DNA of 59,562 bases from Streptomyces lomondensis (GCF_014651035.1 NZ_BMWC01000022.1:1-59562); one strand, 5' to 3'. Shown: positions 46,359 to 55,943, counted from the first letter of the stretch. Made by a program: numbers and translations. Notes: generated by a model from the letters alone, not told the origin.

Positions 46359-47398
46359 CCGACCCTCTCCTCTCCGTACGCGGCCTGACCAAGGACTTCC
46401 AGGTCGGTACCGTCTTCTCACGGCGCCGTGTCCGCGCCGTCAACGACGTGTTCTTCGACCTGCCCGCCGGCCGGATCACCGCCCTGGTCGGCGAGTCCGG
46501 CAGCGGCAAGTCCACCATCGCCCGCTGCCTCGCCCGCCTCGAACAGCCCACTGCCGGACAGGTGCTGCTCGACGGAGAGGACGTCCTGCGCACCGAGCGG
46601 CGCCGGGCGTCACGGGCGTACCGCAGCAAGGTCCAGATGGTCTTCCAGGACCCCTTCGGCTCGCTCAACCCCGTCCACCGCATCGAGCACTTCCTCACCC
46701 GGGCCCTCGTCCTGCACGGCCACCCCGCCACACCCGAAGCACTGCGGGAGCTGATGGCGACGGTCGGCCTGACCGAGGACATGCTCCAGTCCTACCCGCA
46801 CGAACTCTCCGGCGGCCAGCGCCAGCGCGTCGCCATCGCCCGCGCCCTCGCCGTCGAGCCCCGCCTGATCCTCGCCGACGAACCCACCTCGATGCTCGAC
46901 GTCTCCGTGCGCGTCGGCGTGCTCAACCTGATGCGGCGCCTGCGCGACGAGCGGAACATCGCCATGCTCTACATCACCCACGACCTGGGCTCCGCCCGCT
47001 ACCTCGCGGACACCACCATGGTCATGTTCGCCGGCGAACTCGTCGAAGGCGGCGACGCACTGGCCGTCATGGACGCCCCCGCCCACCCCTACACCCGCCT
47101 GCTGCTGTCCGCCGTACCCGACCCCGAACGGGCCGGAAGCTACGACCCCGTCGAGCGCGCCCGCCTCCGCGAGGCGATCCTCAACCCCACGTCCTGCCCC
47201 TACGGCGACGACGGCACATGCAGCCGCACCGAGCCCGTCCGCCACATCGTCGGCGAAGACGACGGACAACCCCACTGGGTGCGCTGCCACCTGCGCGCAC
47301 CCGCCTCCGACATCGCCCGCCGCGTGCTCAAGGCCACCGACCGGCCGGCCGGCGAGGCCACCGACGACACCGAGAAAGCGGAGACCACCGCCGCATGA
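46355..47398 (+). CDS. ABC transporter ATPase (DppF type)
   Basis: 347 residues; the ATG overlaps the DppD stop (ATGA). Walker A is GESGSGKST, the signature is LSGGQRQR, Walker B is LILADEPTSMLD, and the switch is ITHDLGS. The C-terminal extension has cysteines (NPTSCPYGDDGTC) like its partner. The two ATPases form the heterodimeric motor of the importer. Confidence 0.95.
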   Translation: MTDPLLSVRGLTKDFQVGTVFSRRRVRAVNDVFFDLPAGRITALVGESGSGKSTIARCLARLEQPTAGQVLLDGEDVLRTERRRASRAYRSKVQMVFQDPFGSLNPVHRIEHFLTRALVLHGHPATPEALRELMATVGLTEDMLQSYPHELSGGQRQRVAIARALAVEPRLILADEPTSMLDVSVRVGVLNLMRRLRDERNIAMLYITHDLGSARYLADTTMVMFAGELVEGGDALAVMDAPAHPYTRLLLSAVPDPERAGSYDPVERARLREAILNPTSCPYGDDGTCSRTEPVRHIVGEDDGQPHWVRCHLRAPASDIARRVLKATDRPAGEATDDTEKAETTAA

Positions 47399-48939
47399 CC
47401 CACGACCTCACCCTCCCCTCCGGCCGCCCTGCCGCCGAGGGGCTGGCCGAGCGCGCCCATCGCGACCCCCACCGCCCCCGCTTCCACTTCACCTCGCCCG
47501 GCGGCTGGCTCAACGACCCCAACGGACTGACCCACTGGAACGGCGTCTACCACCTCTTCTACCAGTACAACCCGCTCGCCCCCGCCCACCACCGCATCCA
47601 CTGGGGCCACGCCACCAGCACCGACCTAGTCCACTGGACCGACGAACCGGTCGCCCTCGTCCCCGGCACCGACGGCCCCGACCGCGACGGCTGCTGGTCC
47701 GGCGTCCTGGTCGACGACGGGGGAGTGCCCACGCTCGTCTACTCGGGCAGGCACGGAGACCTTGAACTCCCTTGTGTGGCAAGGGGATCGGCAGACCTGA
47801 GGTACTGGACCAAGGACCAGGCCAACCCGGTCATCACCGCCCCGCCCGAGGGCCTCGACATCACGGCCTTCCGCGACCACTGCGTGTGGCGGGAGGGCTC
47901 CGGTGAGGACGCGGTGTGGCGGCAGCTGATCGGCTCGGGCATCCGGGGCGTCGGCGGTACGGCCTTCCTGTACGAGTCGGACGACCTGCGCGACTGGCGC
48001 TACGTCGGCCCCCTGTTGACCGGCGACGCCTCGCAGAAGCAGGGCGAGCTCGACTGGACCGGCACGATGTGGGAGTGCGTCGACCTCTTCCGGCTCGGCG
48101 AGGACGAGAAGGCCGGCAGCACCGACGTGCTGGTCTTCTCCGCCTGGGACGAGGGCACCACCCACCACCCCCTGTACTGGACCGGCCACTACCAGGGCGA
48201 CACCTTCACCCCGACCGCCCTGAACCGCCTCGACTACGGCGGACGCTACTTCTACGCCCCCCAGTCCACCCGCGACGAGCACGGCCGCCGCATCATGTTC
48301 GGCTGGCTCCAGGAGGGCCGCACGGACGAGGCGAACGCGCAGGCCGGCTGGTGCGGTGTGATGTCCCTGCCGAGGATCGTCACGCTCGGCGCGGACGGCC
48401 GCCTGGACCAGGCTCCGGTGCCCGAACTGGGGCTGTTGCGGCGGGAGCACCTACGGATTCCGGCCGGCCCGCTGGAGACCGCGTACACCCGGCTGCACAC
48501 CGTGCGTGGCGACCAGCTGGACATCGAGACGACCCTGCACCTCGCCCCGGGAGCGACCGCCCGGCTCGTCGTCCGCGAGACACCGGACGGCGCGGAGCGC
48601 ACGGTCGTGGAGGTGAGCAGGGCGCACGACGGATCGGGCGGCACTCTTCGCCTGCACCGCGAGAGCAGCAGCCTCGATCCGACGGTCGACACCGAACCCC
48701 GTCACGGCGAACTGCCGTTGGACGACGACGGCCGGGTCGACCTTCGCGTCCTCGTCGACCACTCCGCACTGGAAATCTTCGCGAACGGGCGGCCCCTCAC
48801 TGCCCGCATCTACCCCACCCGCCCCGACGAGGCCGTCGGCGTCGGCATCGGTGCCGACGGTGACGTGACCCTGGAGCGGTTCGACGCCTGGCAGATGGCG
48901 TCGGCCTTCACCGACGGCCCCCGCCCGCTGTGGCCGTGA
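47395..48939 (+). CDS. Cytoplasmic GH32 beta-fructosidase
   Basis: 514 residues; the ATG overlaps the DppF stop (ATGA), so it is translated with the importer. There is no signal peptide. GH32 catalytic residues are Asp41 (nucleophile, WLNDPNG), Asp161 (FRDH, where most members have FRDP) and Glu227 (acid/base, MWECVD). A C-terminal beta-sandwich (about 350-500) includes VDHSALEIFANG. It should hydrolyse imported sucrose or short fructans to fructose. Coupling to an oligopeptide-type importer is the unusual feature. Confidence 0.94.
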   Translation: MTHDLTLPSGRPAAEGLAERAHRDPHRPRFHFTSPGGWLNDPNGLTHWNGVYHLFYQYNPLAPAHHRIHWGHATSTDLVHWTDEPVALVPGTDGPDRDGCWSGVLVDDGGVPTLVYSGRHGDLELPCVARGSADLRYWTKDQANPVITAPPEGLDITAFRDHCVWREGSGEDAVWRQLIGSGIRGVGGTAFLYESDDLRDWRYVGPLLTGDASQKQGELDWTGTMWECVDLFRLGEDEKAGSTDVLVFSAWDEGTTHHPLYWTGHYQGDTFTPTALNRLDYGGRYFYAPQSTRDEHGRRIMFGWLQEGRTDEANAQAGWCGVMSLPRIVTLGADGRLDQAPVPELGLLRREHLRIPAGPLETAYTRLHTVRGDQLDIETTLHLAPGATARLVVRETPDGAERTVVEVSRAHDGSGGTLRLHRESSSLDPTVDTEPRHGELPLDDDGRVDLRVLVDHSALEIFANGRPLTARIYPTRPDEAVGVGIGADGDVTLERFDAWQMASAFTDGPRPLWP

Positions 48940-48954
48940 CCGTCTTACACACGA

Positions 48955-48993
48955 CCACGGCCCGCGGGGTGGACGTCCCCGCAGGCCGTGGTC
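48955..48993 (+). terminator. Hairpin between the two GH32 genes
   Basis: Nearly perfect long stem: ACCACGGCC/GCGGGG against CCCCGC/GGCCGTGGT with single-base bulges. It probably ends or attenuates the importer operon before the secreted enzyme gene. Confidence 0.75.
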
Positions 48994-49024
48994 CACCCTT
49001 CCCTGCTTTCCCTCAGGAGCCGCC

Positions 49025-52000
49025 ATGAGCGTGTCCCGCCGTACCCTCCTGCTCGCAGGAGGCACCGCCGCCGCACTGCTGCCTCTCGGAGCCGGCCTCC
49101 CGGCAGCGCAGGCCGCCACCCCGAGCGCCGACGCAGCAACCCCCGCCCACACCCCGATCCCCGACCCCCTCCCCGTCACCGGCACCTGGACCCGCACATC
49201 CGACGGCGGCCAGAAGGCGACCGCCGGCCGTCGCGGGCGCGCCCTCGCCCTCTCTGAGCAGCAACTCGCGACCAAGGGCACATACGCGGCCCGCATCACG
49301 CCCCAATCCTCCTCCGCTGTGGGCGCGTTGGTGTTCCGGGCAGCCCCGGACGGCTCAACCGGATACGCGGCCGCCTTCGACCCGGGCCGCGCCCGCATAC
49401 GCCTCTACGACCTGGCCAGCGGCGACACACTCGCCACCGCACCCCTGAAGAGCACGCAGGCCGGGAGACCCCACAACCTCGAAGTGACCGTGGACGGACC
49501 CGAGTTGACGGTGTTCGTGGACGGCGAGCGGCTCCTCCACACCGAGGACCACCGCCACGACACCGGCTCCCTGGGCCTGCTCGCCCAGGGCGGCACGGTC
49601 ACCTTCGGCCTGCCCTCCCTCTCCGCCGTCACCACCAACCTCACCGGCTGGACCACGAGCGGCGGCACCTGGACCGCGAGCCCGCTCGGCTGGCACGCGA
49701 GCCCCTCCCAGGGAGCCACCGCCCGCGCCATCACCACGACCCCGGTCTACGACACCGCGCTCCAGGCCGACCTGCTCCTGCACGACGCCGCCGCGATCGC
49801 CACGCTGCTGGTGCGCACCGACGCCAAGGCCACACGCGGCTACGGCGTCCAAGTCGACCCAGGCCAGGGCAGGCTGCGGCTCTACCGCATCGACGGGGAC
49901 GTCACCCTCGGCACGTACGCGACCACGATCAAGGCCGACACGGTCTACCGCCTGCGCGTAGAAGCCGAGGGCGACGAACTCCGCGTGCACTGGCAGACCA
50001 ACTTCCTCTCACCCGACGGCTACAGCCCCGTCATCACCGCCCAGGACACGACTCACACCACGGGCCGACTCGCCGTCACGGCATCGTCCGGCGCGGTGTC
50101 CTTCGAGAACATGGCCGCCGCCGACCTCGTCACCGGCGTCCAAGGCTGGACGGCACGTTCCGGGTCCTGGACCCCCGACCTGCGCGGCATCCGCGGCGAG
50201 AACGGCCTGCGCACGGCACCCTTCACCGAAGGGGACCTGGTGGCGAGGGCCGACATCACACCCGCCGACACCTCGTCCTCGGCCGGCCTCGTCCTACGCG
50301 CGTCCGCGAACGGCTCCGGCGGCTACGAGGCCCGCCTGGAAACCGGCCGCAACACCGTAGTCCTCCTGGACCGCTCCTCCGGCGCCCGCCTCGCCTCCGC
50401 CGCCGGCCCGGTCCGGCGCATCGCGCCCGGCGGCACCTACCGCGTCGAGGCCCGCGCGACGAGCAGGACGATCGAGGTGTACGTGGACGGCGTACGCGCG
50501 CTCAAGACCCGCGTGTCCCGCACCACGGGCGGCACGGTCGGCACCACAGCCACGCAGGGAACGTCGTACTTCCAGAACGTCGAGTTCACCAGCACCGCCG
50601 ACTACTTCACCGAGCCGTACCGCCCCACGTACCACTACTCCCAGCTCGCCGGCCGCACCAGCGACCCGAACGGCCTGGTGTACTACGACGGCGAGTACCA
50701 CCTCTTCCACCAGGACGAGGGCCGCTGGGCGCACGCGGTCAGCACGGACCTCGTCCACTGGCAGGCACTGCCGATCGCCCTGCCCTGGAACGAGTACGGC
50801 AACTGCTGGTCGGGCTCGGCGATCGTGGACGCGGACGACACCTCCGGCCTCTTCGACGGCGGCTCGGGCCTGATCGCGTACTACACCAGCTATCACCCGG
50901 ACAAGCCGGGCGGGAACGCCAGTGTGCGCATCGCGTACAGCAAGGACAAGGGCCGGTCCTGGCAGTGGCACGGCGGTTCGACCCCGGCCGTGCAGAATCC
51001 TGGCGGCCCCGACGCCGGCTGGACCTTCCGCGACCCGAAGGTGATCCGCGACGAGAAGCACGACCAGTGGCTGATGGTGGTCTCCGGCGGCGACCATGTC
51101 CGCTTCTTCACCTCCACCGACCTCCTCACCTGGACCCAGGTCAGCTCCTTCGGCTACGGCGACTGGGGCACGCCGGGCGTCTGGGAGTGCCCCGACTTCT
51201 TCCCCCTCCCGGTCGACGGCGACCAGGACAAGGTGAAGTGGGTCCTCACCCTGAGCACGGGCGCCGTACGCGCCACGAACGGCTCGGCCGCCCAGTACTT
51301 CACCGGCGACTGGAACGGCACCAACTTCACCCCCGACCAGACCGCCGGGACGACCCTGCGCGCCGACTCCGGCCGCGACTACTACGCCGCCATGTCCTTC
51401 TACGGCCTGCCCGACGAGCGCCGCGTCTGGCTCGGCTGGATGAGCAACTGGGACTACCCGTTCAGCGCCCCGACCGGCGCCTGGAACGGCCAGCTGAGCA
51501 TTCCCCGCGAACTGACGCTCACGGAAGCCGCCGACGGGATCCGCCTGGTGCAGCGCCCGGTGCAGGAGCTGACGCCTCTGCGCACGTCCACGACGACCCG
51601 CAAAAACCTCTCCGTCGGCCCCGGCTCCGCGAACCCGCTCGCGGGCGTGAAGGGCGTCGCCTACGAGATCGAGGCCGAGATCACCCTCGGCACCGCCACG
51701 GAGATCGGCTTCCGGCTCCGAGCCGACGACGACCAGCACACGACGGTCGGATACGACGCCGAGGCGAACCAGCTGTTCGTCGACCGGACGGCCTCGGGAC
51801 TGAGCGACTTCACCCAGTACTTCGCGGGCCGCACGACCGCGCCGATGAAGGCGACCGACGGCCGCGTGACCCTGCGCGTCTACGTCGACTCGTCGTCGGT
51901 CGAGGCATTCGGCGCGGCCGGCCAAGCCGCGGTGACCAGCCTGATCTTCCCCACCCCGGATGCCGACGGCATGGCCTTCTACGCCAAGGGCGGCACCGCG

Positions 52001-52597
52001 CACATCGAGTCGCTCAAGGTGCACCGACTGGACAGCACCTACCGCCTGGTGGATCGGGTGAAGCCGCTGGCAGCCGCCCCGACCGGCGGTGAATTCCGCT
52101 CGGACCTGGGCGAACTGACGATCACCCCGGCCGGCCACTGGTCCACGGACAGCGCCGGCCGCGCCGGAACCTTCGACCAGGACTCCAACGCCATGTCGAC
52201 CCGCACGGCAACGGACCTGGACCTCACCACCCTGGTCCGCCTCGGCGGCCCCGACCCGAACACCGGTGGCGCCCTCTCCCTCCTCTGGCGCGCCTCCGCC
52301 GACGGCACCGACGCCTACTGCCTCAACATCGACCCCGACCTCCGGGTAATCCGCCTGGTCGCCAAGGCCAACGGCCACTTCGACGACGCCGCCGCCCTCG
52401 CCCGCGTCCCGGCCCTGGTCCGCCGCGGCACCACGTACCCGGTCCGCATCCTCGCCCAGGGCAACCGCATCCAGGTGTTCCTCAACGGCACACAGATCAT
52501 CGACGTGACGGACACGACATACACCAACGGACACATCGGCCTCAACGTGTTCGGAGGGAGGGCGGCCTACCAGGACACGTACGCAAAGGAACTGTGA
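49025..52597 (+). CDS. Large secreted GH32 fructan hydrolase with N-terminal jelly-roll modules
   Basis: 1190 residues from ATG 49025, with AGGAG upstream. The Tat-like signal peptide has SRRTLLL and ends near residue 32. Residues about 45-520 contain three related beta-sandwich modules (each with repeated motifs such as VGALVFRAAPDGSTGYAAAF, then GLVLRASANGSGGYEARL; EVTVDGPELTVFVDGERLL, then YRVEARATSRTIEVYVDGVR). The GH32 domain follows, with Asp547 in SDPNG (usually NDPNG), Asp670 in FRDPKV and Glu721 in WECPDFF. After its beta-sandwich, a fourth jelly-roll module closes the protein (about 1010-1190). A levan- or inulin-degrading exo-enzyme is likely. Confidence 0.9.
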   Translation: MSVSRRTLLLAGGTAAALLPLGAGLPAAQAATPSADAATPAHTPIPDPLPVTGTWTRTSDGGQKATAGRRGRALALSEQQLATKGTYAARITPQSSSAVGALVFRAAPDGSTGYAAAFDPGRARIRLYDLASGDTLATAPLKSTQAGRPHNLEVTVDGPELTVFVDGERLLHTEDHRHDTGSLGLLAQGGTVTFGLPSLSAVTTNLTGWTTSGGTWTASPLGWHASPSQGATARAITTTPVYDTALQADLLLHDAAAIATLLVRTDAKATRGYGVQVDPGQGRLRLYRIDGDVTLGTYATTIKADTVYRLRVEAEGDELRVHWQTNFLSPDGYSPVITAQDTTHTTGRLAVTASSGAVSFENMAAADLVTGVQGWTARSGSWTPDLRGIRGENGLRTAPFTEGDLVARADITPADTSSSAGLVLRASANGSGGYEARLETGRNTVVLLDRSSGARLASAAGPVRRIAPGGTYRVEARATSRTIEVYVDGVRALKTRVSRTTGGTVGTTATQGTSYFQNVEFTSTADYFTEPYRPTYHYSQLAGRTSDPNGLVYYDGEYHLFHQDEGRWAHAVSTDLVHWQALPIALPWNEYGNCWSGSAIVDADDTSGLFDGGSGLIAYYTSYHPDKPGGNASVRIAYSKDKGRSWQWHGGSTPAVQNPGGPDAGWTFRDPKVIRDEKHDQWLMVVSGGDHVRFFTSTDLLTWTQVSSFGYGDWGTPGVWECPDFFPLPVDGDQDKVKWVLTLSTGAVRATNGSAAQYFTGDWNGTNFTPDQTAGTTLRADSGRDYYAAMSFYGLPDERRVWLGWMSNWDYPFSAPTGAWNGQLSIPRELTLTEAADGIRLVQRPVQELTPLRTSTTTRKNLSVGPGSANPLAGVKGVAYEIEAEITLGTATEIGFRLRADDDQHTTVGYDAEANQLFVDRTASGLSDFTQYFAGRTTAPMKATDGRVTLRVYVDSSSVEAFGAAGQAAVTSLIFPTPDADGMAFYAKGGTAHIESLKVHRLDSTYRLVDRVKPLAAAPTGGEFRSDLGELTITPAGHWSTDSAGRAGTFDQDSNAMSTRTATDLDLTTLVRLGGPDPNTGGALSLLWRASADGTDAYCLNIDPDLRVIRLVAKANGHFDDAAALARVPALVRRGTTYPVRILAQGNRIQVFLNGTQIIDVTDTTYTNGHIGLNVFGGRAAYQDTYAKEL

Positions 52598-52630
52598 CCG
52601 CCGGTCAGGTCGACGCCACGACCACAGGAG

Positions 52631-52656
52631 CTCCGCCCCCCATGCTGGAGGCGGAG
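52631..52656 (+). terminator. Terminator after the secreted GH32 gene
   Basis: A 7-bp stem CTCCGCC / GGCGGAG with a 12-base loop, followed by TCTCTCT, 34 bases past the stop. Confidence 0.65.
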
Positions 52657-52823
52657 TCTCTCTGCCGAAATCGAGAATTGACATCTGATCACTCCAAGCC
52701 AATCTTGGCCGGTGCTCTCGGCGAGCCACTACAGAAAAGGTTTTCACCCGCTAGCGATGAGTCCGCCTCCCCGCGGGAGTCCAAGTGACCGACCGAAGAT
52801 CACTGCACCGCGCTGGAGGACTA

Positions 52824-53657
52824 GTGATCAACAACTCAATCGACGCCGGCATAGACCGGACCCTCGAAGTGCCCGGCGCGCGCTTGCACTACGAGGTGCG
52901 CGGCCAGGGGCCCCTCATCGTGCTCTGCGGCGCTCCGATGGACGCCGCGGCCTTCGCGCCGCTGGCCGAGTTACTTGCCGCAGATCACACCGTGCTCACC
53001 ACCGACCCGCGGGGCATCAACCGCAGTCAACTCGACGACCCTGGCCAGGACTCCACCCCGCACTTGCGTGCCGATGACCTGTCCCGGCTCATCACCCACC
53101 TCGACGCGGGCCCAGCCGTCGTCCTGGGATCCAGCGGCGGTGCCGTCAGCGCGCTGGCCCTCGCCGAAACTCAGCCCAAGCAGGTCCACACCGTTATCGC
53201 CCACGAGCCCCCTCTGGATGAGCTGCTGGAGGACCGCGACCAACTGCATGCCCAGACCGAGGAGCTCATCGCCACCTATCTCGCCGGCGATGTGACGGGG
53301 GCTTGGAAGAAGTTCTTCGTGCAGGCCAACATCAACCTGCCCGAGCCCGTGATTGAGCAAATGTTCGGCGGAGAGCGCGATGCGCAGCAGGTCGCGGACG
53401 AGCGCCGCTGGTTCGCCCACGAGATGCGCGCCACCACACACTGGAAGCCAGACATCTCCGCCCCCGGATCAACGACAGTCCGCTTCGTGGTCGGCATAGG
53501 CGACGCCTCCGCCGGGCAGGTCTGCGACCGCACTTCCCGAGCGCTCGCCGCGGCACTCAACGTCGAGCCCACGATATTTCCCGGCGGCCACACCGGCTTC
53601 GTCGAGGATCCCCACGCCTTCGCCACCCGACTGCGTGAGGTCCTGCGGCAGAGCTGA
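52824..53657 (+). CDS. Alpha/beta hydrolase with a TTA codon
   Basis: 277 residues from GTG 52824, decided by GGAGGA just upstream; a GTG at 52785 is an alternative. The nucleophile elbow is GSSGGA, the family strand region is LIVLCGAP...TDPRGINRS, and the catalytic His is in GGHTGFVEDP. The substrate is unknown. Codon 50 is TTA, the rare leucine codon read by the bldA tRNA, so translation may be limited to late growth in Streptomyces. Downstream lies a degraded PBP gene. Confidence 0.88.
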   Translation: MINNSIDAGIDRTLEVPGARLHYEVRGQGPLIVLCGAPMDAAAFAPLAELLAADHTVLTTDPRGINRSQLDDPGQDSTPHLRADDLSRLITHLDAGPAVVLGSSGGAVSALALAETQPKQVHTVIAHEPPLDELLEDRDQLHAQTEELIATYLAGDVTGAWKKFFVQANINLPEPVIEQMFGGERDAQQVADERRWFAHEMRATTHWKPDISAPGSTTVRFVVGIGDASAGQVCDRTSRALAAALNVEPTIFPGGHTGFVEDPHAFATRLREVLRQS

Positions 53658-53869
53658 GCGGGTCCACTTCTGGCTTTATTCGCGAGTCGTGGGTTCCGCA
53701 CAGATCTTGGGGAATGGTCGCGGAGCGTCACCCCGGTGTTCGATTGCGAGGGGTCGGGTTCGCGTGAGACCGCGTACGCCTTGTCGTCGGGCAGTCGAGA
53801 GTGACGATCCGTCAGGTCTTTGCTTGTATCCGCCGCGTTCGGCGGTGGGCGGTGACGGTGCTGGTCATG

Positions 53870-54923
53870 CTGGCCGATGCATCGTTTGTGGAAGGTCTGG
53901 CTGTTGGCCGTCAGCGAGTCCGTGCACGGGGCCGGACTGCTCGGCGTGAGGCCGGCCTTGTCGAACAGGGCAGCCGACGTGATGATCTTCATGGTGGAGC
54001 CCGGCGACTTGATGCCGTTGATGGCGATGTCGCCGTCCGCGCCCGTGTGGGCGATCGCGAGGATGCGACCGGTCCGCCAGTCCAGCGCCACCGTCCCGGC
54101 CGGCTTGCCTCGCAGGGGAGAGTCCTTCACCGCGCTCTCGGCCACGGCTTGGAGGTGCGCGTCGATGGTCGTCTTGATCTTCGGGGCCTTGCCCATGGAG
54201 AAGACCTCAACCTCTTGACACCGTCGCCACCGGAGTCCACCACGGCCACGCCCGTGCCGGTGCTGCCACCACTGGGTTTGACGTTCTTGCGGATCGTCGC
54301 CGCCATGTCCCGCAGCGAGGGGAACGTGGTCAGGTCCGTCTTCCCGTCGCTTGCGACGACCTCGGCCGAACTCGCGTCCGCGGGGAGCTTGCCCGCCGTC
54401 AGCGACTGGTCATCGCCCAGGCCGGGGTAGAGCACCGAGTTGTTCCAGTGCACCGCCGGCTGGCCGTTGGCGCTCTGCAGCACCGCCACCGCGCTCGCCT
54501 AGGTCCAGGTGCCGTCCGCCACCTTGGCCGTGACGCTGAAGGTGACCCTGGTGGCGCCGGCAGTGACCGCCGACGGCCTGGCCGACACCACTTGGCCGAA
54601 CGTCAGCTTCGTCAGGCGCAGACCGTCGGTGTATCCCTTCAACGCCGGCGCGGCCGTGCTCGGCCTGTCGGTGTCGTTCGCCGCCGCGTCGAGGCGCTGC
54701 TGTGACCAACTGTCCAGGAATGCCCGGGTCAGCTTGACGGCCTTGGCGTCCGCGGCGGTGAACTCGACACCGTCGCCGGGTCGAAGCTGTGCGCCGCCTT
54801 GGTCTGAACGTCGCCCGTCGCCTCCGAGCGCAGGCCGTGCACGATGTTGTCGGCGCCGTATCCCCCGAGGACGAGCAGTGCCGTACACGTACCGGCTATG
54901 CCGACCTTTGCCGCTCTGTTCAT
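53870..54923 (-). pseudogene. Penicillin-binding protein pseudogene (NTF2-like/MecA_N plus truncated transpeptidase)
   Basis: It begins at ATG 54923 with a membrane or lipoprotein-like signal (VGIAGTCTALLVLGGYG) and loses frame near 54775. It continues as an NTF2-like domain (AVKLTRAFLDSWSQQRLDAA; ALKGYTDGLRL), meets an in-frame TAG at 54499, continues in the same frame, and shifts again near 54215. It then shows the transpeptidase part TTIDAHLQAVAESAV and the SxxK box SPGSTMKII. Homology stops near 53880, before SxN and KTG. At least three disabling lesions plus 3' loss. Confidence 0.85.
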
Positions 54924-55420
54924 GGACCGGATCGTGTATTCGTGCCCACTACAGGTATGTCAGCTTCTGGTAAAGCGTTGCCGGGCCGACAGGTCCTGCC
55001 CGGCGGTGCACAGTGATGTCATCCAGGCTGTGATGAGCGGCGACCGAGCGGCGTAGACCGTATCGGGCACGCCGTGATGTCATCGAGCACCGTGCCCGTG
55101 ACTCCTTCCGGTCTGACGGACACCTTCGCCCTGAGCAGCCCAGGCTCCCAAGCTGATGTCACGCCGAGAGCACCAGCGGCGACGGCACACATCGCCGCAT
55201 CCTTCACGAGGCGACATGCGGAACGCTGGCCCTGGCGCGTTTTCGCTGGCGGCTGCCGTCAGGCCGATATAGCGTTGTGATCAGCAGTCGTGGTTCCGAA
55301 GTCCCGTTCGCCCGTGATCGCCATCACGGGCGTTCTTGCGTTTCAGCGCCTCTCCGGACCAGGGCGATCACCTCCCGGGCACGCAGGGTGCGGGCCCGGT
55401 TTCCCTCGAAGGAGACGGTC
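54924..55420. other. Intergenic region before the cold-shock gene
   Basis: About 500 bases. A 62-codon minus-strand frame at 55019-55207 has a signal-peptide-like start (AMCAVAAGALGVTSA) but lacks other support. GTGATGTCATC occurs twice (near 55013 and 55072). The last part is the likely promoter and leader of the cold-shock gene. Confidence 0.4.
55309..55332. promoter_or_regulatory. Perfect 10-bp hairpin in the cold-shock gene upstream region
   Basis: CGCCCGTGAT / ATCACGGGCG with a 4-base loop, about 90 bases before the cold-shock start. It may be a leader structure or an upstream terminator (TTCTTGCGTTT follows). Confidence 0.55.
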
Positions 55421-55624
55421 ATGGCCAAGGGCACTGTCAAGTGGTTCAACAGCGAGAAGGGCTTCGGCTTCATCGAGCAGGAGGGCGGCGGCCCCGACGT
55501 CTTCGCCCACTACTCCAACATCGCCGCCCAGGGTTACCGCGAGCTGCAGGAGGGCCAGAAGGTCGAGTTCGACGTCACCCAGGGCCAGAAGGGCCCGCAG
55601 GCGGAGAACATCCGCCCCGCCTGA
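55421..55624 (+). CDS. Cold-shock domain protein (CspA type)
   Basis: 67 residues from ATG 55421, with AAGGAGA upstream. A single cold-shock domain with RNA-binding motifs KGFGFIE (RNP1) and VFAHYS (RNP2), and the opening MAKGTVKWFN. It binds single-stranded RNA/DNA and acts as an RNA chaperone or transcription antiterminator. Stand-alone gene with its own terminator. Confidence 0.97.
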   Translation: MAKGTVKWFNSEKGFGFIEQEGGGPDVFAHYSNIAAQGYRELQEGQKVEFDVTQGQKGPQAENIRPA

Positions 55625-55638
55625 TCACGCCATCCTGA

Positions 55639-55676
55639 TGATGCCCGGCGTCCCGGCTGCGGAACGCCGGGCATCA
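55639..55676 (+). terminator. Terminator of the cold-shock gene
   Basis: A perfect 13-bp stem TGATGCCCGGCGT / ACGCCGGGCATCA with a 12-base loop, 14 bases after the stop. Confidence 0.85.
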
Positions 55677-55894
55677 GTCGAGGCTCACCCACAGGCTGTG
55701 AATGATGCGCGATTGCGCGCAAGTGGCGTGGTGTGCCCCTTCGAGCGGGCGTTGGGCGTTCGACCCGCCGTCCGAAGCGAACGAGTAGCGGCCGAGCCGG
55801 TACGGCACCCCCGCTCTCAGGCCGAGTGCGCCGAGCGGGCTCATGACGCCTATGAATGGCAACAGTCAAAAGACCGTGTGCGTTCTGGCATGCA

Positions 55895-55935
55895 CACAAA
55901 AACTCCCGACCTCTATTTCTGCAGGTCAGGAGCTT
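55895..55935 (-). terminator. Rho-independent terminator next to the tRNA-Arg fragment
   Basis: Read on the minus strand: CTCCTGACCT loop AGGTCGGGAG followed by TTTTTGTGT. The stem is complete with one U-G pair in this direction only. It lies 9 bases beyond the 3' end of the tRNA fragment, as expected for the native tRNA terminator. Confidence 0.8.
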
Positions 55936-55943
55936 TTCCCGGA

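Noticed and set aside
55019..55207. 62-codon minus-strand frame with a signal-peptide-like start
   Set aside because: No ribosome site, no recognisable mature domain, and it lies among decayed sequence. Kept only as a note in the intergenic entry.
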